Shown here in pieces: positions 15,946 through 24,987 of a stretch of DNA of 64,000 nt. Below the pieces are notes generated by a model, which ran no database searches, had not been told where the DNA came from, and was given only the letters and a program-made list of their open reading frames with translations. This DNA is from Paenisporosarcina sp. OV554. Its GTDB lineage: Bacteria; Bacillota; Bacilli; Bacillales_A; Planococcaceae. The position numbers were made by a program, and so were the translations under genes. How positions within the stretch are numbered: the first letter of the stretch is position 1; each line of letters begins with the position of its first letter. The DNA lies in contig NZ_QBUC01000009.1 in NCBI RefSeq assembly GCF_003058165.1, forward strand, positions 1-64,000, given 5' to 3'.

Positions 15946-18900
15946 ATGAAAGAGAGAAAATATCGTTGGTATAGCAAAACATCGAAAACTTCAACTGCCA
16001 TTGCTTTATCATTGGGTTTACTTTTCTCCTCCGTCCAGTTTGGGATCGGACCTGTTTCGGGTGCAACTGGTAAATCAGCAGAACAAATCTTAGCATCGCT
16101 CACCCCAGAACAACAAGCGGCCTTAAACCAACTCGAGATGACAGAAAACTATGGCTTGCAGGGATTTTCAGATGAAGATCTGAAATCAGACAAAGACATT
16201 TCTGTTATCGTACAATTTAAGTCCAAGCCAGGAAAAGTAGCTGTATTAGAGGCCGCTCTGAAAGGCAAAAAAGTAACCAAACAAAAAGCCAACGAACAGG
16301 TAGATCAAGAACATTCCACATTCCAAAGTGATCTGGAAAAAATCTTACCTGCTGCCACTTCTACTTCAGAAGTCAAAAGTGCAGAACCTTCTTATAAAAT
16401 CACATGTTCCTACAAAACTTCTTATAACGGGGTGGCTCTTACCCTTGCTGCGAACCAAGTAGAGACGTTGATGAAATCGGAAGTGGTCCAATCCGTACAC
16501 AAAAATATCACCTTTACGGTAGAGCCCCCTTCCATCGCACAGGAAGAATCTAATAACGCTTCGACGCAAGCGGCTAGTGTTCCCCTTGTAGGAGTAGACA
16601 AGCTTCATGCGGAAGGAATCACAGGGAAAGGCGTAAAAGTAGGGGTCATCGATACAGGGGTCGACTACAATCATCCTGATCTAATAGATGCCTTCAAAGG
16701 TGGCTATGACTTTGTCGATAATGACAACGATCCGATGGAAACCACCTACGCAGATTGGAAAAAGTCAGGTAACCCGGAATTCAATAGCGGAATCTCCTAC
16801 TACACGGAGCATGGGACTCACGTATCTGGAATCATCGTCGGTCAAGCTAAAAACGATAGTGAAGTCTCTGTCAAAGGAGTCGCTCCAGATGCTGACCTCT
16901 ATGTGTACCGTGTCCTTGGACCATATGGTAGCGGTACTTCGGAAGCCGTAATGGCGGGGATCGACCGAGCTGTTGCCGATGGCATGGATGTCATTAACAT
17001 TTCCTTGGGAGCAGGAATTAACGATCCATACTATCCAACGAGTACAGCCGTGAACTATGCGGTATTAAGTGATGTCACTGCCGTGGTGGCTGCGGGTAAC
17101 TCAGGTCTTAACTCTTACACTCTCGCCTCTCCTGGAACTGCTGCACTCGCTCTCACCGTTGGAGCCAGTGATGTATCCATTTCTCATTCGTCCATGAAAG
17201 GGGCGATCGGAACACTCAGTGGGCTGGAACTGCGTAACATGGCAAAATCCTTCACTGATAACCTATCTACTCTAGAAGGGAAAAGTTTAGAACTAGTAAA
17301 CGTAGGTCTTGGTGGTAACGCGAATTACACGGGCAAAGATGTGAATGGCAAAATCGCTTTCGTTGCTCGGGGAACATATGCATTTGCAGATAAAGTTGAG
17401 TTTGCGAAACAACATGGCGCGGTGGCTGTCTTAATGTATAACAACGAACCTGGCCATATTCCTGCTTACTTGGGAGAAAATCAAAACTTTATTCCTACTT
17501 TCTCTCTTACTCAAGAGGATGGACTCAAGGTGAAGGAGCAACTAACTGCAGGAAATAAATCCTTCACATTTAGTAATTTAACTGTAACCAAAACACAAGG
17601 GGACACCCTAGCTGACTTCAGTTCTCGTGGACCAGCCAAAAGAACCTATGACATCAAGCCAGAAGTCACCGCTCCTGGAGTCAGTGTGTTGTCTTCTGTA
17701 CCCGCTTACATCGGGAACCATGACGCACCAACCGATTACAAATATGCGTATGCTCGTCTCTCAGGTACTTCCATGGCAACGCCAAATGCGGCTGGTGTAG
17801 CAGCACTCTTATTACAAGTCAATCCAACGTTACAGCCTGAAGATGTAAAAACAATCATGATGAACACCGCTGATCCACTGAATGGTTCCTACAGTGTATT
17901 TGAAGTGGGAGCAGGACGCGTGGATCCTTATCAAGCCGTCCATACGGGGATGAAGATTCAAGTACAGGATACGACCCTAGTTCCTAACGCTGATGTAATC
18001 ACTACTATCAAAGAAAAAACAGGTGGCATTGCGTTTGGCACTCATTATGCAGGTGAAGATCTTAGCGTTACCAAAAAGTTGAAATTTCAAAACCTAACTG
18101 ATAAAGTAAAGAATTTCAATTTGAACGTTCAGTTCCAAGCGGTGAAAGGTAGCCTAGATGCCGTAGCCAACCAGGTTCAAGTGAAATTCCACCCAACCTT
18201 AACAGTGGATCCAGCTTCTACCGAAAGTCTACATGTTACCATCGAAGTACCTAAAGCTGCTGCTGAAGGAATTTACGAAGGTTACCTCTTAGTGACCAAC
18301 CAAGAGGATCAAACCGAGCAATATCGGATTCCATTTAGTGTTCGTACAGCGGAAGACAACTTCAAAACACTGGATATCGGAGGTAGTAATATATTTTCCC
18401 CAGCCTACTATCGCTATGATCACTATGGCGAATTTAATAGACATTCTTTGGTATCTGCGCAAATGAACTTGAAAACACCGATGAAAACCATGGACATGAT
18501 CTTAGTAGACCGGAAATCGGGGCAAGAGCTTGGTTTCGTTGGACGACACAATCTGGTTGGAAAAAACGTCGATACAACCTATTTCCTAGCTATGTTTAAT
18601 GGAAACTACTATCCGTTTACAGCCGATGGAATCTCTACAGAAACAGCACAAGCAAAACCGGGGCAATACCAACTGAAAACGATTACGACTACTGAGGCTG
18701 ACAAAGTTCTTACCAAATCCTTCGATCTATTAGTAGATATTGATTTACCTACTTTTACAAGCTCATTGGATCAAGAGTCTCCGATCCTTGAGTACAAACC
18801 AGGTCAAACTACTTATCCATTTGAAGTGCAAATCTATGACAAAGAAATTGAAGCGGCAAAACAAGCAGGGATGGCAGTCGACCAATCCAAAAACCGGCTC

Positions 18901-20088
18901 TTGCCGTACTTCAACAGTCGATACCCTTCCAGCCCTGTCCGTTTGGACACAGCGGGAAAATGGAAAGAAGAAATACCGATGGATGAAAAAACTCCGGTCC
19001 TAAGCTTTAAGATGGATGGATTTGATGGAGGTGGGAACATAGGTGGAAGGAAAGCCTACTACTTTGTTAAAGAAGGTACTCCATTTGCTTATGGAACCAG
19101 TAAACAAAAATCGATCGCATTAGGGGAAACGATTACCACTACCCTCACACTGGACAATGTACAAAAATTAAAGTCAGCCACTTGGAATTTGTTAGACTCT
19201 GACTATTATGGTCCTAAATTTGGCACTCAACTAGAAGTGGTTGAGGCAAAACCCAATGCAGCATTAAGTGAGTTTGGTGAAGGAACAGTAACCGTTACCT
19301 ATACGAATGGAAAACCATCGATCAAACTAGATGTAGCGTCTACGAAAGAAGTTTCTGGCAAAATCCCTGCTGTAGACGTAACTATTAAGGTGAAAGATAC
19401 TGCTTACACTACAGTAGCAGGATTTAATGCAAAGGTTTCTTATGTGAATGAAGCGGGCACATCAACAAATCTCTTCTTTGCACCATTTTCTTGGAACGTC
19501 ACCCCTACGTTCTCTGAAGCATTTGGCTACCTTACAGCAGAAGGTTTTAGAAAGTATGCATCTGGTCAAGTTATCATCTGGGATAAAAAAGATTGGGTTC
19601 AAGCTGGGGCTAAAGTAATCTTTTCCGATGCTATGGGTAAAGTCTACGATGCAACTATAAATAGCAGAATCCAACCAGAGTTCCTTGTGACTAAGCTTCC
19701 GTTAACCGATCAACTATTTACCAAAGAAGTACACCTACCCGGGCACTTTATTACGATACAAAAAAATCAAAAAGTTGGCTTCTTACGCAACGGTGTGTGG
19801 TATGGGCAATATATGTACATTGACAACAAAGAAGCAGTAGCAGGTGATGTAAACCAAGACCAAGTAATCGACATTTACGATGCACTGGTGATTCAAGAAG
19901 CTTGGGGCACAAATAAACGCGAAGCAGATATTAACTTTGATGGTATTGTTAATGCAACAGACATCGGATTTGTCAAAACCAACTACTTAAAAGTAAATCC
20001 AGATGTAGAAAACACGCCAAAACCTGCAGATAATGTGAAGAGTAAAAGATTAGATGATATTTTAAGAGAACTTGGAGTTACACCTTAA
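15946..20088 (+). CDS. Secreted S8 subtilisin-like protease with dockerin-like tail
   Basis: This 1,380-residue precursor has a signal peptide (about 1-39, ending near VSGATG), an I9-type propeptide (about 80-190), and an S8 catalytic domain with Asp236 in VGVIDTGVDYNHPDL, His292 in EHGTHVSG and Ser609 in GTSMATPNAAG. A PA-like insert lies around 430-540, followed by Fn3/beta-sandwich domains. Residues about 1305-1360 form a dockerin-like pair of calcium loops (DVNQDQVIDIYDAL and DINFDGIVNATDIG). The layout matches minor extracellular protease/Vpr-type enzymes enlarged at the C-terminus. A cognate cohesin is not present here, so the tail may simply bind calcium or a surface partner. Base composition and codon choice are visibly richer in G+C than in neighbouring genes, which suggests horizontal acquisition. 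AGAGGGAG precedes the ATG and a terminator follows. Confidence 0.9.
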   Translation: MKERKYRWYSKTSKTSTAIALSLGLLFSSVQFGIGPVSGATGKSAEQILASLTPEQQAALNQLEMTENYGLQGFSDEDLKSDKDISVIVQFKSKPGKVAVLEAALKGKKVTKQKANEQVDQEHSTFQSDLEKILPAATSTSEVKSAEPSYKITCSYKTSYNGVALTLAANQVETLMKSEVVQSVHKNITFTVEPPSIAQEESNNASTQAASVPLVGVDKLHAEGITGKGVKVGVIDTGVDYNHPDLIDAFKGGYDFVDNDNDPMETTYADWKKSGNPEFNSGISYYTEHGTHVSGIIVGQAKNDSEVSVKGVAPDADLYVYRVLGPYGSGTSEAVMAGIDRAVADGMDVINISLGAGINDPYYPTSTAVNYAVLSDVTAVVAAGNSGLNSYTLASPGTAALALTVGASDVSISHSSMKGAIGTLSGLELRNMAKSFTDNLSTLEGKSLELVNVGLGGNANYTGKDVNGKIAFVARGTYAFADKVEFAKQHGAVAVLMYNNEPGHIPAYLGENQNFIPTFSLTQEDGLKVKEQLTAGNKSFTFSNLTVTKTQGDTLADFSSRGPAKRTYDIKPEVTAPGVSVLSSVPAYIGNHDAPTDYKYAYARLSGTSMATPNAAGVAALLLQVNPTLQPEDVKTIMMNTADPLNGSYSVFEVGAGRVDPYQAVHTGMKIQVQDTTLVPNADVITTIKEKTGGIAFGTHYAGEDLSVTKKLKFQNLTDKVKNFNLNVQFQAVKGSLDAVANQVQVKFHPTLTVDPASTESLHVTIEVPKAAAEGIYEGYLLVTNQEDQTEQYRIPFSVRTAEDNFKTLDIGGSNIFSPAYYRYDHYGEFNRHSLVSAQMNLKTPMKTMDMILVDRKSGQELGFVGRHNLVGKNVDTTYFLAMFNGNYYPFTADGISTETAQAKPGQYQLKTITTTEADKVLTKSFDLLVDIDLPTFTSSLDQESPILEYKPGQTTYPFEVQIYDKEIEAAKQAGMAVDQSKNRLLPYFNSRYPSSPVRLDTAGKWKEEIPMDEKTPVLSFKMDGFDGGGNIGGRKAYYFVKEGTPFAYGTSKQKSIALGETITTTLTLDNVQKLKSATWNLLDSDYYGPKFGTQLEVVEAKPNAALSEFGEGTVTVTYTNGKPSIKLDVASTKEVSGKIPAVDVTIKVKDTAYTTVAGFNAKVSYVNEAGTSTNLFFAPFSWNVTPTFSEAFGYLTAEGFRKYASGQVIIWDKKDWVQAGAKVIFSDAMGKVYDATINSRIQPEFLVTKLPLTDQLFTKEVHLPGHFITIQKNQKVGFLRNGVWYGQYMYIDNKEAVAGDVNQDQVIDIYDALVIQEAWGTNKREADINFDGIVNATDIGFVKTNYLKVNPDVENTPKPADNVKSKRLDDILRELGVTP

Positions 20089-20103
20089 TTCAATTTGCTT
20101 TGG

Positions 20104-20135
20104 GAGTCCTGATCAGATCAGGACTCTTTTTTTTT
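20104..20135 (+). terminator. Intrinsic terminator of the subtilase gene
   Basis: GAGTCCTGATC (20104-20114) pairs with GATCAGGACTC (20116-20126), followed by nine T residues. It lies 16 bases after the stop codon and is very strong. Confidence 0.88.
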
Positions 20136-20148
20136 ATCATTTTAGCTC

Positions 20149-20283
20149 TTATTTGGACTGATAGCATGGTCCACAATAAATTCTGCCATAGGCTTCAAAC
20201 GTTTCATTAGACTCTAAACGTTGACCGCAATCTGAACAACTCTCCCTATACACATTTGGGTTTTTCAAGTAAGCACTAACCAT
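20149..20283 (-). CDS. Small zinc-ribbon-like protein (possibly truncated)
   Basis: A 44-residue minus-strand frame from ATG 20281-20283 carries two CxxC pairs (CSDCG and CGPC) separated by about 20 residues, a treble-clef/zinc-ribbon spacing. The frame stays open for about 32 more codons upstream without a good start codon, and those residues look protein-like, so the ATG form may be the remnant of a longer gene. No strong ribosome binding site is seen. The function is unknown. Confidence 0.35.
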   Translation of the reverse strand: MVSAYLKNPNVYRESCSDCGQRLESNETFEAYGRIYCGPCYQSK

Positions 20284-20651
20284 TATCTTTCTACTTTGAA
20301 GTAACACTTTGACGGGCAGGTTAAGATTATCTCCTACAGAATAAGGAATTACACTGAAGATATTAAAGGCCGCAAAGGAGCTTATTCGTGATTATTATCC
20401 ATATAAAATGCTTATTTTGAGATCCAACTTCCTTACTAAACAGAAAAAAAGATTCAGGTCGAATTCAAAAAAATACAAATGACGATAAAAAGAACTTTTT
20501 CATTACCCTAGGTTCTTATAAAAGTTTCACAAACATTGGTTACAATATTTTGTTATCATTTTATATATCTTGAAAAAAAAGAGAGTTATTATTACCTACT
20601 TATTCCTCTGTTGAATCGGGTGTATTAAATTCAAAAATTGTACGGTTTGTT
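20284..20651. other. Intergenic region between the zinc-ribbon frame and the gene at 20652
   Basis: Positions 20284 to about 20390 are the upstream open extension of the minus-strand zinc-ribbon frame. The remainder, to 20651, is AT-rich, with no terminator or RNA gene that I can recognise. The frame of the following gene is open back to 20574 without a usual start codon. Confidence 0.3.
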
Positions 20652-20885
20652 GTGAATATAGAAAACGGAACTCAGTCTTCGCAGGCTTTGCATGTATATG
20701 AGGTGAAACTAAGAAAGTATCCAGGGTTCAATAATGAAATTATTTATCTTGGTGGTTATAGACTAATTTGCGTTGTTGAACAAGGTTTAATTGAACTAAA
20801 CAATCTTAATGCAGAAAACGAAGAAGATGCACTGAAAGAAATCACTGAAATGATTAAGAAAAATCATAGTTATAAGTTTGTCTAA
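20652..20885 (+). CDS. Hypothetical small protein
   Basis: A 77-residue protein, mixed alpha/beta by eye (strand-rich ALHVYEVKLRKYPG, then LGGYRLICVVEQGLIEL, then a helix EEDALKEITEMIKKN). I do not recognise the family. The GTG start has no ribosome binding site. Upstream codons back to 20574 continue in frame and look coding, so either a rare start (ATT) is used or the 5' end has been lost. A terminator-like hairpin lies 100 bases downstream. Confidence 0.45.
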   Translation: MNIENGTQSSQALHVYEVKLRKYPGFNNEIIYLGGYRLICVVEQGLIELNNLNAENEEDALKEITEMIKKNHSYKFV

Positions 20886-20911
20886 AGAAATGTGAAAAAA
20901 GGAGAGACCGA

Positions 20912-21028
20912 ATGGGTTTTTTTTTTATTAATCCAACTTCTTTGGACAGAAGAATTGCTCATAATCTATCTAGCCATGGCATAAGTAAAGCCCAACCGCT
21001 CAATGGTGGAAAGGCTTTTTTTGTTTAA
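20912..21028 (+). CDS. Possible 38-residue small protein
   Basis: ATG at 20912 is preceded by a strong AAAGGAGAG ribosome binding site at proper spacing. The product begins MGFFFINPTSLDRRIAHNLS and ends FFV. The last third of the frame overlaps a terminator-like hairpin (20987-21026), which argues against selection for coding. It may be translated, but there is no conservation evidence. Confidence 0.3.
   Translation: MGFFFINPTSLDRRIAHNLSSHGISKAQPLNGGKAFFV
20987..21026 (+). terminator. Probable intrinsic terminator
   Basis: AAGCC near 20987 pairs with GGCTT near 21013, with an inner CCAACC/GGTGG pairing, followed by a run of T. It lies downstream of the gene at 20652 and upstream of the 21122 gene. 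Confidence 0.5.
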
Positions 21029-21121
21029 TAGGAAAGCAAAAAGCAGGGGATTTTAAGATTTATGTCGAAAATTGAAATAACGTAAAAGTATTTTGATTAA
21101 TTTGATGATAGAGGTGTTTAA

Positions 21122-24100
21122 ATGAACGATGTTGGTAAAGAGCTCAGTAATTCTTATTCAACAGGTGGTGGAGGGACACATTTTGAAAATCGTGTTCAGG
21201 CATCGTTTGTAGTTTTAATGTTGACTGGGGGATTTTCTCCTTGTTTGCCTACCTGGCCAATTGATGAAATAAAACTACAGGGTAAATACCAGAATATCGA
21301 AACAGATGATCTCATCATCTTCGTGAAACAACCTGGCCGTGATAGACAAGCAAAGTTATTGGGCCAAATCAAGCATACAATTAAAATAACCAAAGCTGAC
21401 AAGGTTTTTGGAGAAGTTATTCATGCGGCTTGGAATGACTTTAATAACCAAAAGATTTTTAATGAGCATACAGATGCCATAGCTCTAATTACAGGACCGC
21501 TTAGTGCTACAGATACTGATCATGTTCGGACTTTACTCAGGCAGGCACAGAATTCTAAGGATGCTAATGATTTCAATAAGAGAATAACTCTTGGCAAGTT
21601 TACCAGTGCTGGACAAAGAAAAAAGCTTGAAGTATTTAAAACTCATTTGAAAAATGCTAATCAAAATGTTGATTTAACAGAGGATGAATTATGGCGATTC
21701 TTGAAATGCTTTCATTTGCTTCTCTATGATCTGGATATAAAAGGTGTAACCCTTTCTCTCCTTCACTCTTTAATTGGTCAGTATTCACAGGGTCGGGCAG
21801 AGGATTTGTTGGCATTAATAGAAAAAGAAGTAACATATAAAAGTGAAAATGCGGGCTACATAAATATTGATTCTATTCCAGAAAATATCCTTTCAGGGTT
21901 TTTTGAACCAATAAAAAGAACTATTCCTAATGACCTTGTTAAAATGCCATTAGAAACTAAGATACCAGATTGGAACAATCATGAATCGGCATCGAAATTA
22001 GCAATTGCAAACCTTCTTGGCTCTTGGAGCGAGAAGAATGAGAGTGATATCGATGTAATATCCCAACTTGGTAGGGAAGACTTTTCTGAGTGGATTTCCT
22101 ATATAAGAGAAATTCTTCAACAACCGGAAAGTCCTGTGACATTGATAAATGGAATATGGAGTGTCAAGAAACGCGAAGAACTTTGGAGTGGAATTGGACC
22201 TCGAATCTTTGATGACATGTTAGAAGTATTCCAACGATGTGCAATAACTGTCCTAAAAGAGAATGATCCAATGTTCTCTTTACCTTCAGAAAAAAGATTT
22301 GCCGCTAGCGTTTATAAAAAAGAGTTAAAGTATTCAAAGTCATTACGAAAAGGGATAGCCGAAAGCTTAGTACTTCTATCTACTTTCCATAAGGATTTAA
22401 TCAACTGTTCATCAGATAAACCTGAAACTGTTGCCATAGTAGTGGTTCGCGAAGTCTTTGAAAGTGCGGATTGGGAGTTGTGGGGGAGTTTAAATTATTT
22501 ACTCCCGTTATTAGCAGAGGCTGCTCCTGAACAATTTTTAACTGCAGTGGACACCGCCTTACTGGAGAAACCTTGTCCGTTTGATGAGTTATTCTTACAG
22601 GAAGGCAACGGTATGACTGGAGGGAATTATCTTACAGGACTGCTCTGGGCACTAGAAACACTCGCATGGGATCAGCATTTTTTAGTTCGAGTAACAGTTA
22701 TACTGGGTGAACTAACATCACGTGATCCTGGTGGCAACTGGGCCAATAGACCTTCTAATTCACTTGCGACTATATTTCTACCATGGTTTCCTCAAACTAC
22801 CGCTTCGACTGATAAACGAAAGGTAGCTGTGCAAACGCTTTTAAGAGAAGTTCCAGTTGTGGGTTGGAAGCTCTTGATGAATCTACTACCTAACCAGCGA
22901 CAGACTTCCTCGGGTTCTTATAAGCCAAAATGGCGAAAGAAGATTCCTGAAGACACGCCTAAGGGTACACAAGAGGAGTATTGGGAACAGGTTTCAATTT
23001 ATTCTGATTTAGCAATTGAAATGGCAAGTAATGATCTTAGCAAGCTGACAGAACTCGTAGGTCATCTTGATCATCTTCCACCACATTCCTTCGAAAAAGT
23101 AGTGAGGAGATTGTCTTCTGTGGATATTTCAAGCAAAAATGAACCAGAACGGATTCATCTCTGGACTGAGTTAATAAAGTTCGCCTCAAAGCATAGGCGT
23201 TATGCTGAGGAGGATTGGGCACTTAAATCTGAACAGGTTTTAAAAATTGAAGAGACTGCTGCAATTCTTGCGCCAGTGAACCCTTTGTATCTTCATTCCC
23301 TTTTATTCAATAACAGTAATTTCGATCTTTATGAAGGAAATGGAAACTGGAAGGAACAAAGCGAAAAACTTGAACTACGCCGTCAATCGGCAATTAAAGA
23401 TATTTTTGATTATGGTGGAATTAATGCAATCATTCAGTTTGCTAAAATGGTAGAATCCCCATCATTTGTTGGCCATTCTCTTGGTTTGATAGGTGAATCA
23501 ACAATTGAATTAAAAATTCTTCCAACTTTATTAAATACAAATGATAACAATGTTTCTCAATTTACAAGTGCTTTTGTTAGAGGGAGACAACTTAGTTATG
23601 GGGCGGAATGGGTCGATTCAGTTAACATGACAACTTGGAGTCAAAATCAGATTGCTCAATTTCTTGCATGGCTTCCTTTTACTGCAGAGACATGGGAGCA
23701 TGTGATTGAACAGCTCGGAGATTCTGAGGCAGAATATTGGAGTAGGACCAATGTGAATCCGTATCAAACTGATAGCGACCTTGGTATAGCCATAGATAAA
23801 TTAATTAAATATGGCAGACCGAATGCGGCAATATCCTGTATATATAAGCTTTATTCTGAAAATCAACAATTAGAAAAAAGAAGTACCGTTACCGCTCTTA
23901 TTGCCGCTATATCCTCTACAGAACCGTCTTACACAAATGACTCCTATCATTATGTTGAGCTGATAAAAGCCCTGCAAAATGATTCTGATACCAACCCGGA
24001 CGACCTATTTAGAGTCGAGTGGGCTTATCTTCCACTTTTGGATAAATACAATGGAGCATCACCAAAGTATTTAGAAAACCGACTAGCTACTGATTCAAGC

Positions 24101-24661
24101 TTTTTCTCTGAAGTAATTAGCTTAGTTTATCGTTCTAAAACGGATGAAAAACCCGATTTTGAACCTACAGAGCATCAGCAAGCATTAGCTGAAAATGCAT
24201 ACCGATTGCTAGACGAGTGGAAAACACCGCCTTTTATAAAAAATGATGGAAGTTTTTCAGCTGATAATTTTCGGGATTGGCTTGAACTAACTAAAGTCAA
24301 ATGTAAAGATTCTGGTCACCTTGAAGTAGCACTATCGCATATTGGAAGGGTTCTCTTTTATAGTCCAACTGACCCAAATGGGCTTTGGATTAATCAAACA
24401 GTAGCTGAGGCACTTAATTCTAGGGATTCAGAAAAGATGAGAAATGGATTTAGATTAAAGGTGTATAACTCTCGTGGGTTCCATTCTGTTGATCCAACCG
24501 GAAAACCAGAGAAAGAGTTGGCAGCCAATTACAGGAGCAAAGCTGAGGACATAGAGAATGCTGGATTCCATCGGTTTGCCGCGACTCTTAAGGGGATCGC
24601 AGACTCCTATAATCGTGAAGCTGAAAAAATCATTACAATGCAACAGGAAGAGAACAAATAG
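21122..24661 (+). CDS. Giant protein with PD-(D/E)XK nuclease-like N-terminus, putative defence protein
   Basis: A 1,179-residue protein. The first 110 residues contain GGGGTHFENRV (Glu22), then DDLIIF (Asp62/Asp63) and GQIKHT (Gln82, Lys84). This is the E...D...QxK layout of the restriction-endonuclease-fold effectors (Cap4/DUF4297/Mrr type) found at the front of many STAND antiphage proteins. Residues from about 280 to the end are helical and include WKxxxREELW-like and LASRDPGGNWANRP-like blocks (here TSRDPGGNWANRPSNS near 543) that I associate with the C-terminal part of large STAND defence proteins. I find no Walker A or B motif anywhere, so the expected ATPase module seems absent. It has a good ribosome binding site (AGAGGTG), is a single gene, and is followed by a terminator. 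Defence is inferred. Confidence 0.6.
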   Translation: MNDVGKELSNSYSTGGGGTHFENRVQASFVVLMLTGGFSPCLPTWPIDEIKLQGKYQNIETDDLIIFVKQPGRDRQAKLLGQIKHTIKITKADKVFGEVIHAAWNDFNNQKIFNEHTDAIALITGPLSATDTDHVRTLLRQAQNSKDANDFNKRITLGKFTSAGQRKKLEVFKTHLKNANQNVDLTEDELWRFLKCFHLLLYDLDIKGVTLSLLHSLIGQYSQGRAEDLLALIEKEVTYKSENAGYINIDSIPENILSGFFEPIKRTIPNDLVKMPLETKIPDWNNHESASKLAIANLLGSWSEKNESDIDVISQLGREDFSEWISYIREILQQPESPVTLINGIWSVKKREELWSGIGPRIFDDMLEVFQRCAITVLKENDPMFSLPSEKRFAASVYKKELKYSKSLRKGIAESLVLLSTFHKDLINCSSDKPETVAIVVVREVFESADWELWGSLNYLLPLLAEAAPEQFLTAVDTALLEKPCPFDELFLQEGNGMTGGNYLTGLLWALETLAWDQHFLVRVTVILGELTSRDPGGNWANRPSNSLATIFLPWFPQTTASTDKRKVAVQTLLREVPVVGWKLLMNLLPNQRQTSSGSYKPKWRKKIPEDTPKGTQEEYWEQVSIYSDLAIEMASNDLSKLTELVGHLDHLPPHSFEKVVRRLSSVDISSKNEPERIHLWTELIKFASKHRRYAEEDWALKSEQVLKIEETAAILAPVNPLYLHSLLFNNSNFDLYEGNGNWKEQSEKLELRRQSAIKDIFDYGGINAIIQFAKMVESPSFVGHSLGLIGESTIELKILPTLLNTNDNNVSQFTSAFVRGRQLSYGAEWVDSVNMTTWSQNQIAQFLAWLPFTAETWEHVIEQLGDSEAEYWSRTNVNPYQTDSDLGIAIDKLIKYGRPNAAISCIYKLYSENQQLEKRSTVTALIAAISSTEPSYTNDSYHYVELIKALQNDSDTNPDDLFRVEWAYLPLLDKYNGASPKYLENRLATDSSFFSEVISLVYRSKTDEKPDFEPTEHQQALAENAYRLLDEWKTPPFIKNDGSFSADNFRDWLELTKVKCKDSGHLEVALSHIGRVLFYSPTDPNGLWINQTVAEALNSRDSEKMRNGFRLKVYNSRGFHSVDPTGKPEKELAANYRSKAEDIENAGFHRFAATLKGIADSYNREAEKIITMQQEENK

Positions 24662-24741
24662 AAATTTTAAATAGTTCTTTAGTTTCTAGTTATTCCCGCT
24701 GGCAGTGTAAGGTCATTATGGGTTGAAAACAATATAAAGGC

Positions 24742-24775
24742 AAAAGCACGCTCTTCTGAGTGTGCTTTTATATTT
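24742..24775. terminator. Bidirectional terminator after the nuclease-like giant gene
   Basis: AAAAGCAC plus CTC (24742-24753) pairs with GAG plus GTGCTTTT (24758-24769) through one mismatch, followed by TATATTTT. A-runs on the left make it usable in both directions. Confidence 0.7.
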
Positions 24776-24819
24776 TAATAATCGCAACCCATCTTACAAC
24801 CCATATCTTTATGAATAGA

Positions 24820-24882
24820 AAAAGCACTACCTCCGAAGAGATGATGCTTTTAAGGAGAAACCTTTGTTCCTAAAGGTTTCCT
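24820..24882. repeat. Two adjacent hairpins beside the tRNA-like remnant
   Basis: AAAAGCA (24820-24826) pairs with TGCTTTT (24845-24851). Directly after it, AGGAGAAACCTTT (24853-24865) pairs with AAAGGTTTCCT (24872-24882) with two bulged bases. Together with the terminator at 24742, three fold-backs sit within 140 bases. Read on the minus strand they lie just downstream of the tRNA-like sequence. Confidence 0.55.
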
Positions 24883-24890
24883 GCGGGTTT

Positions 24891-24987
24891 GGCACCCAAT
24901 GATCCCGACTGGCCTCGAACCAGCGACATCCACCCTGTCGAGGTAGATGTCTTAGTAAGTCCTGTATCTTACCATTGATTAGTAGCC
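24891..24987 (-). pseudogene. Degenerate tRNA-like sequence with long variable arm
   Basis: On the minus strand there is a good T-arm (GCTGGTTCGAGGCCAGT at about 24907-24924), preceded by a long variable-arm-like hairpin (ACATCTACC ... GGGTGGATGT) and a D-loop-like AATGGTAAGATA. The expected anticodon stem does not pair, and the 3' CGGGATC has no complementary 5' end, so this is not a normal tRNA. It could be a tRNA remnant used as an integration site, or the end of an element. Its position at the boundary between accessory genes and lepA fits that. Confidence 0.45.

Noticed and set aside
16366-16674. Minus-strand frame of 102 residues inside the subtilase gene
   Set aside because: It lies antisense to the conserved propeptide and catalytic Asp region; no ribosome binding site.
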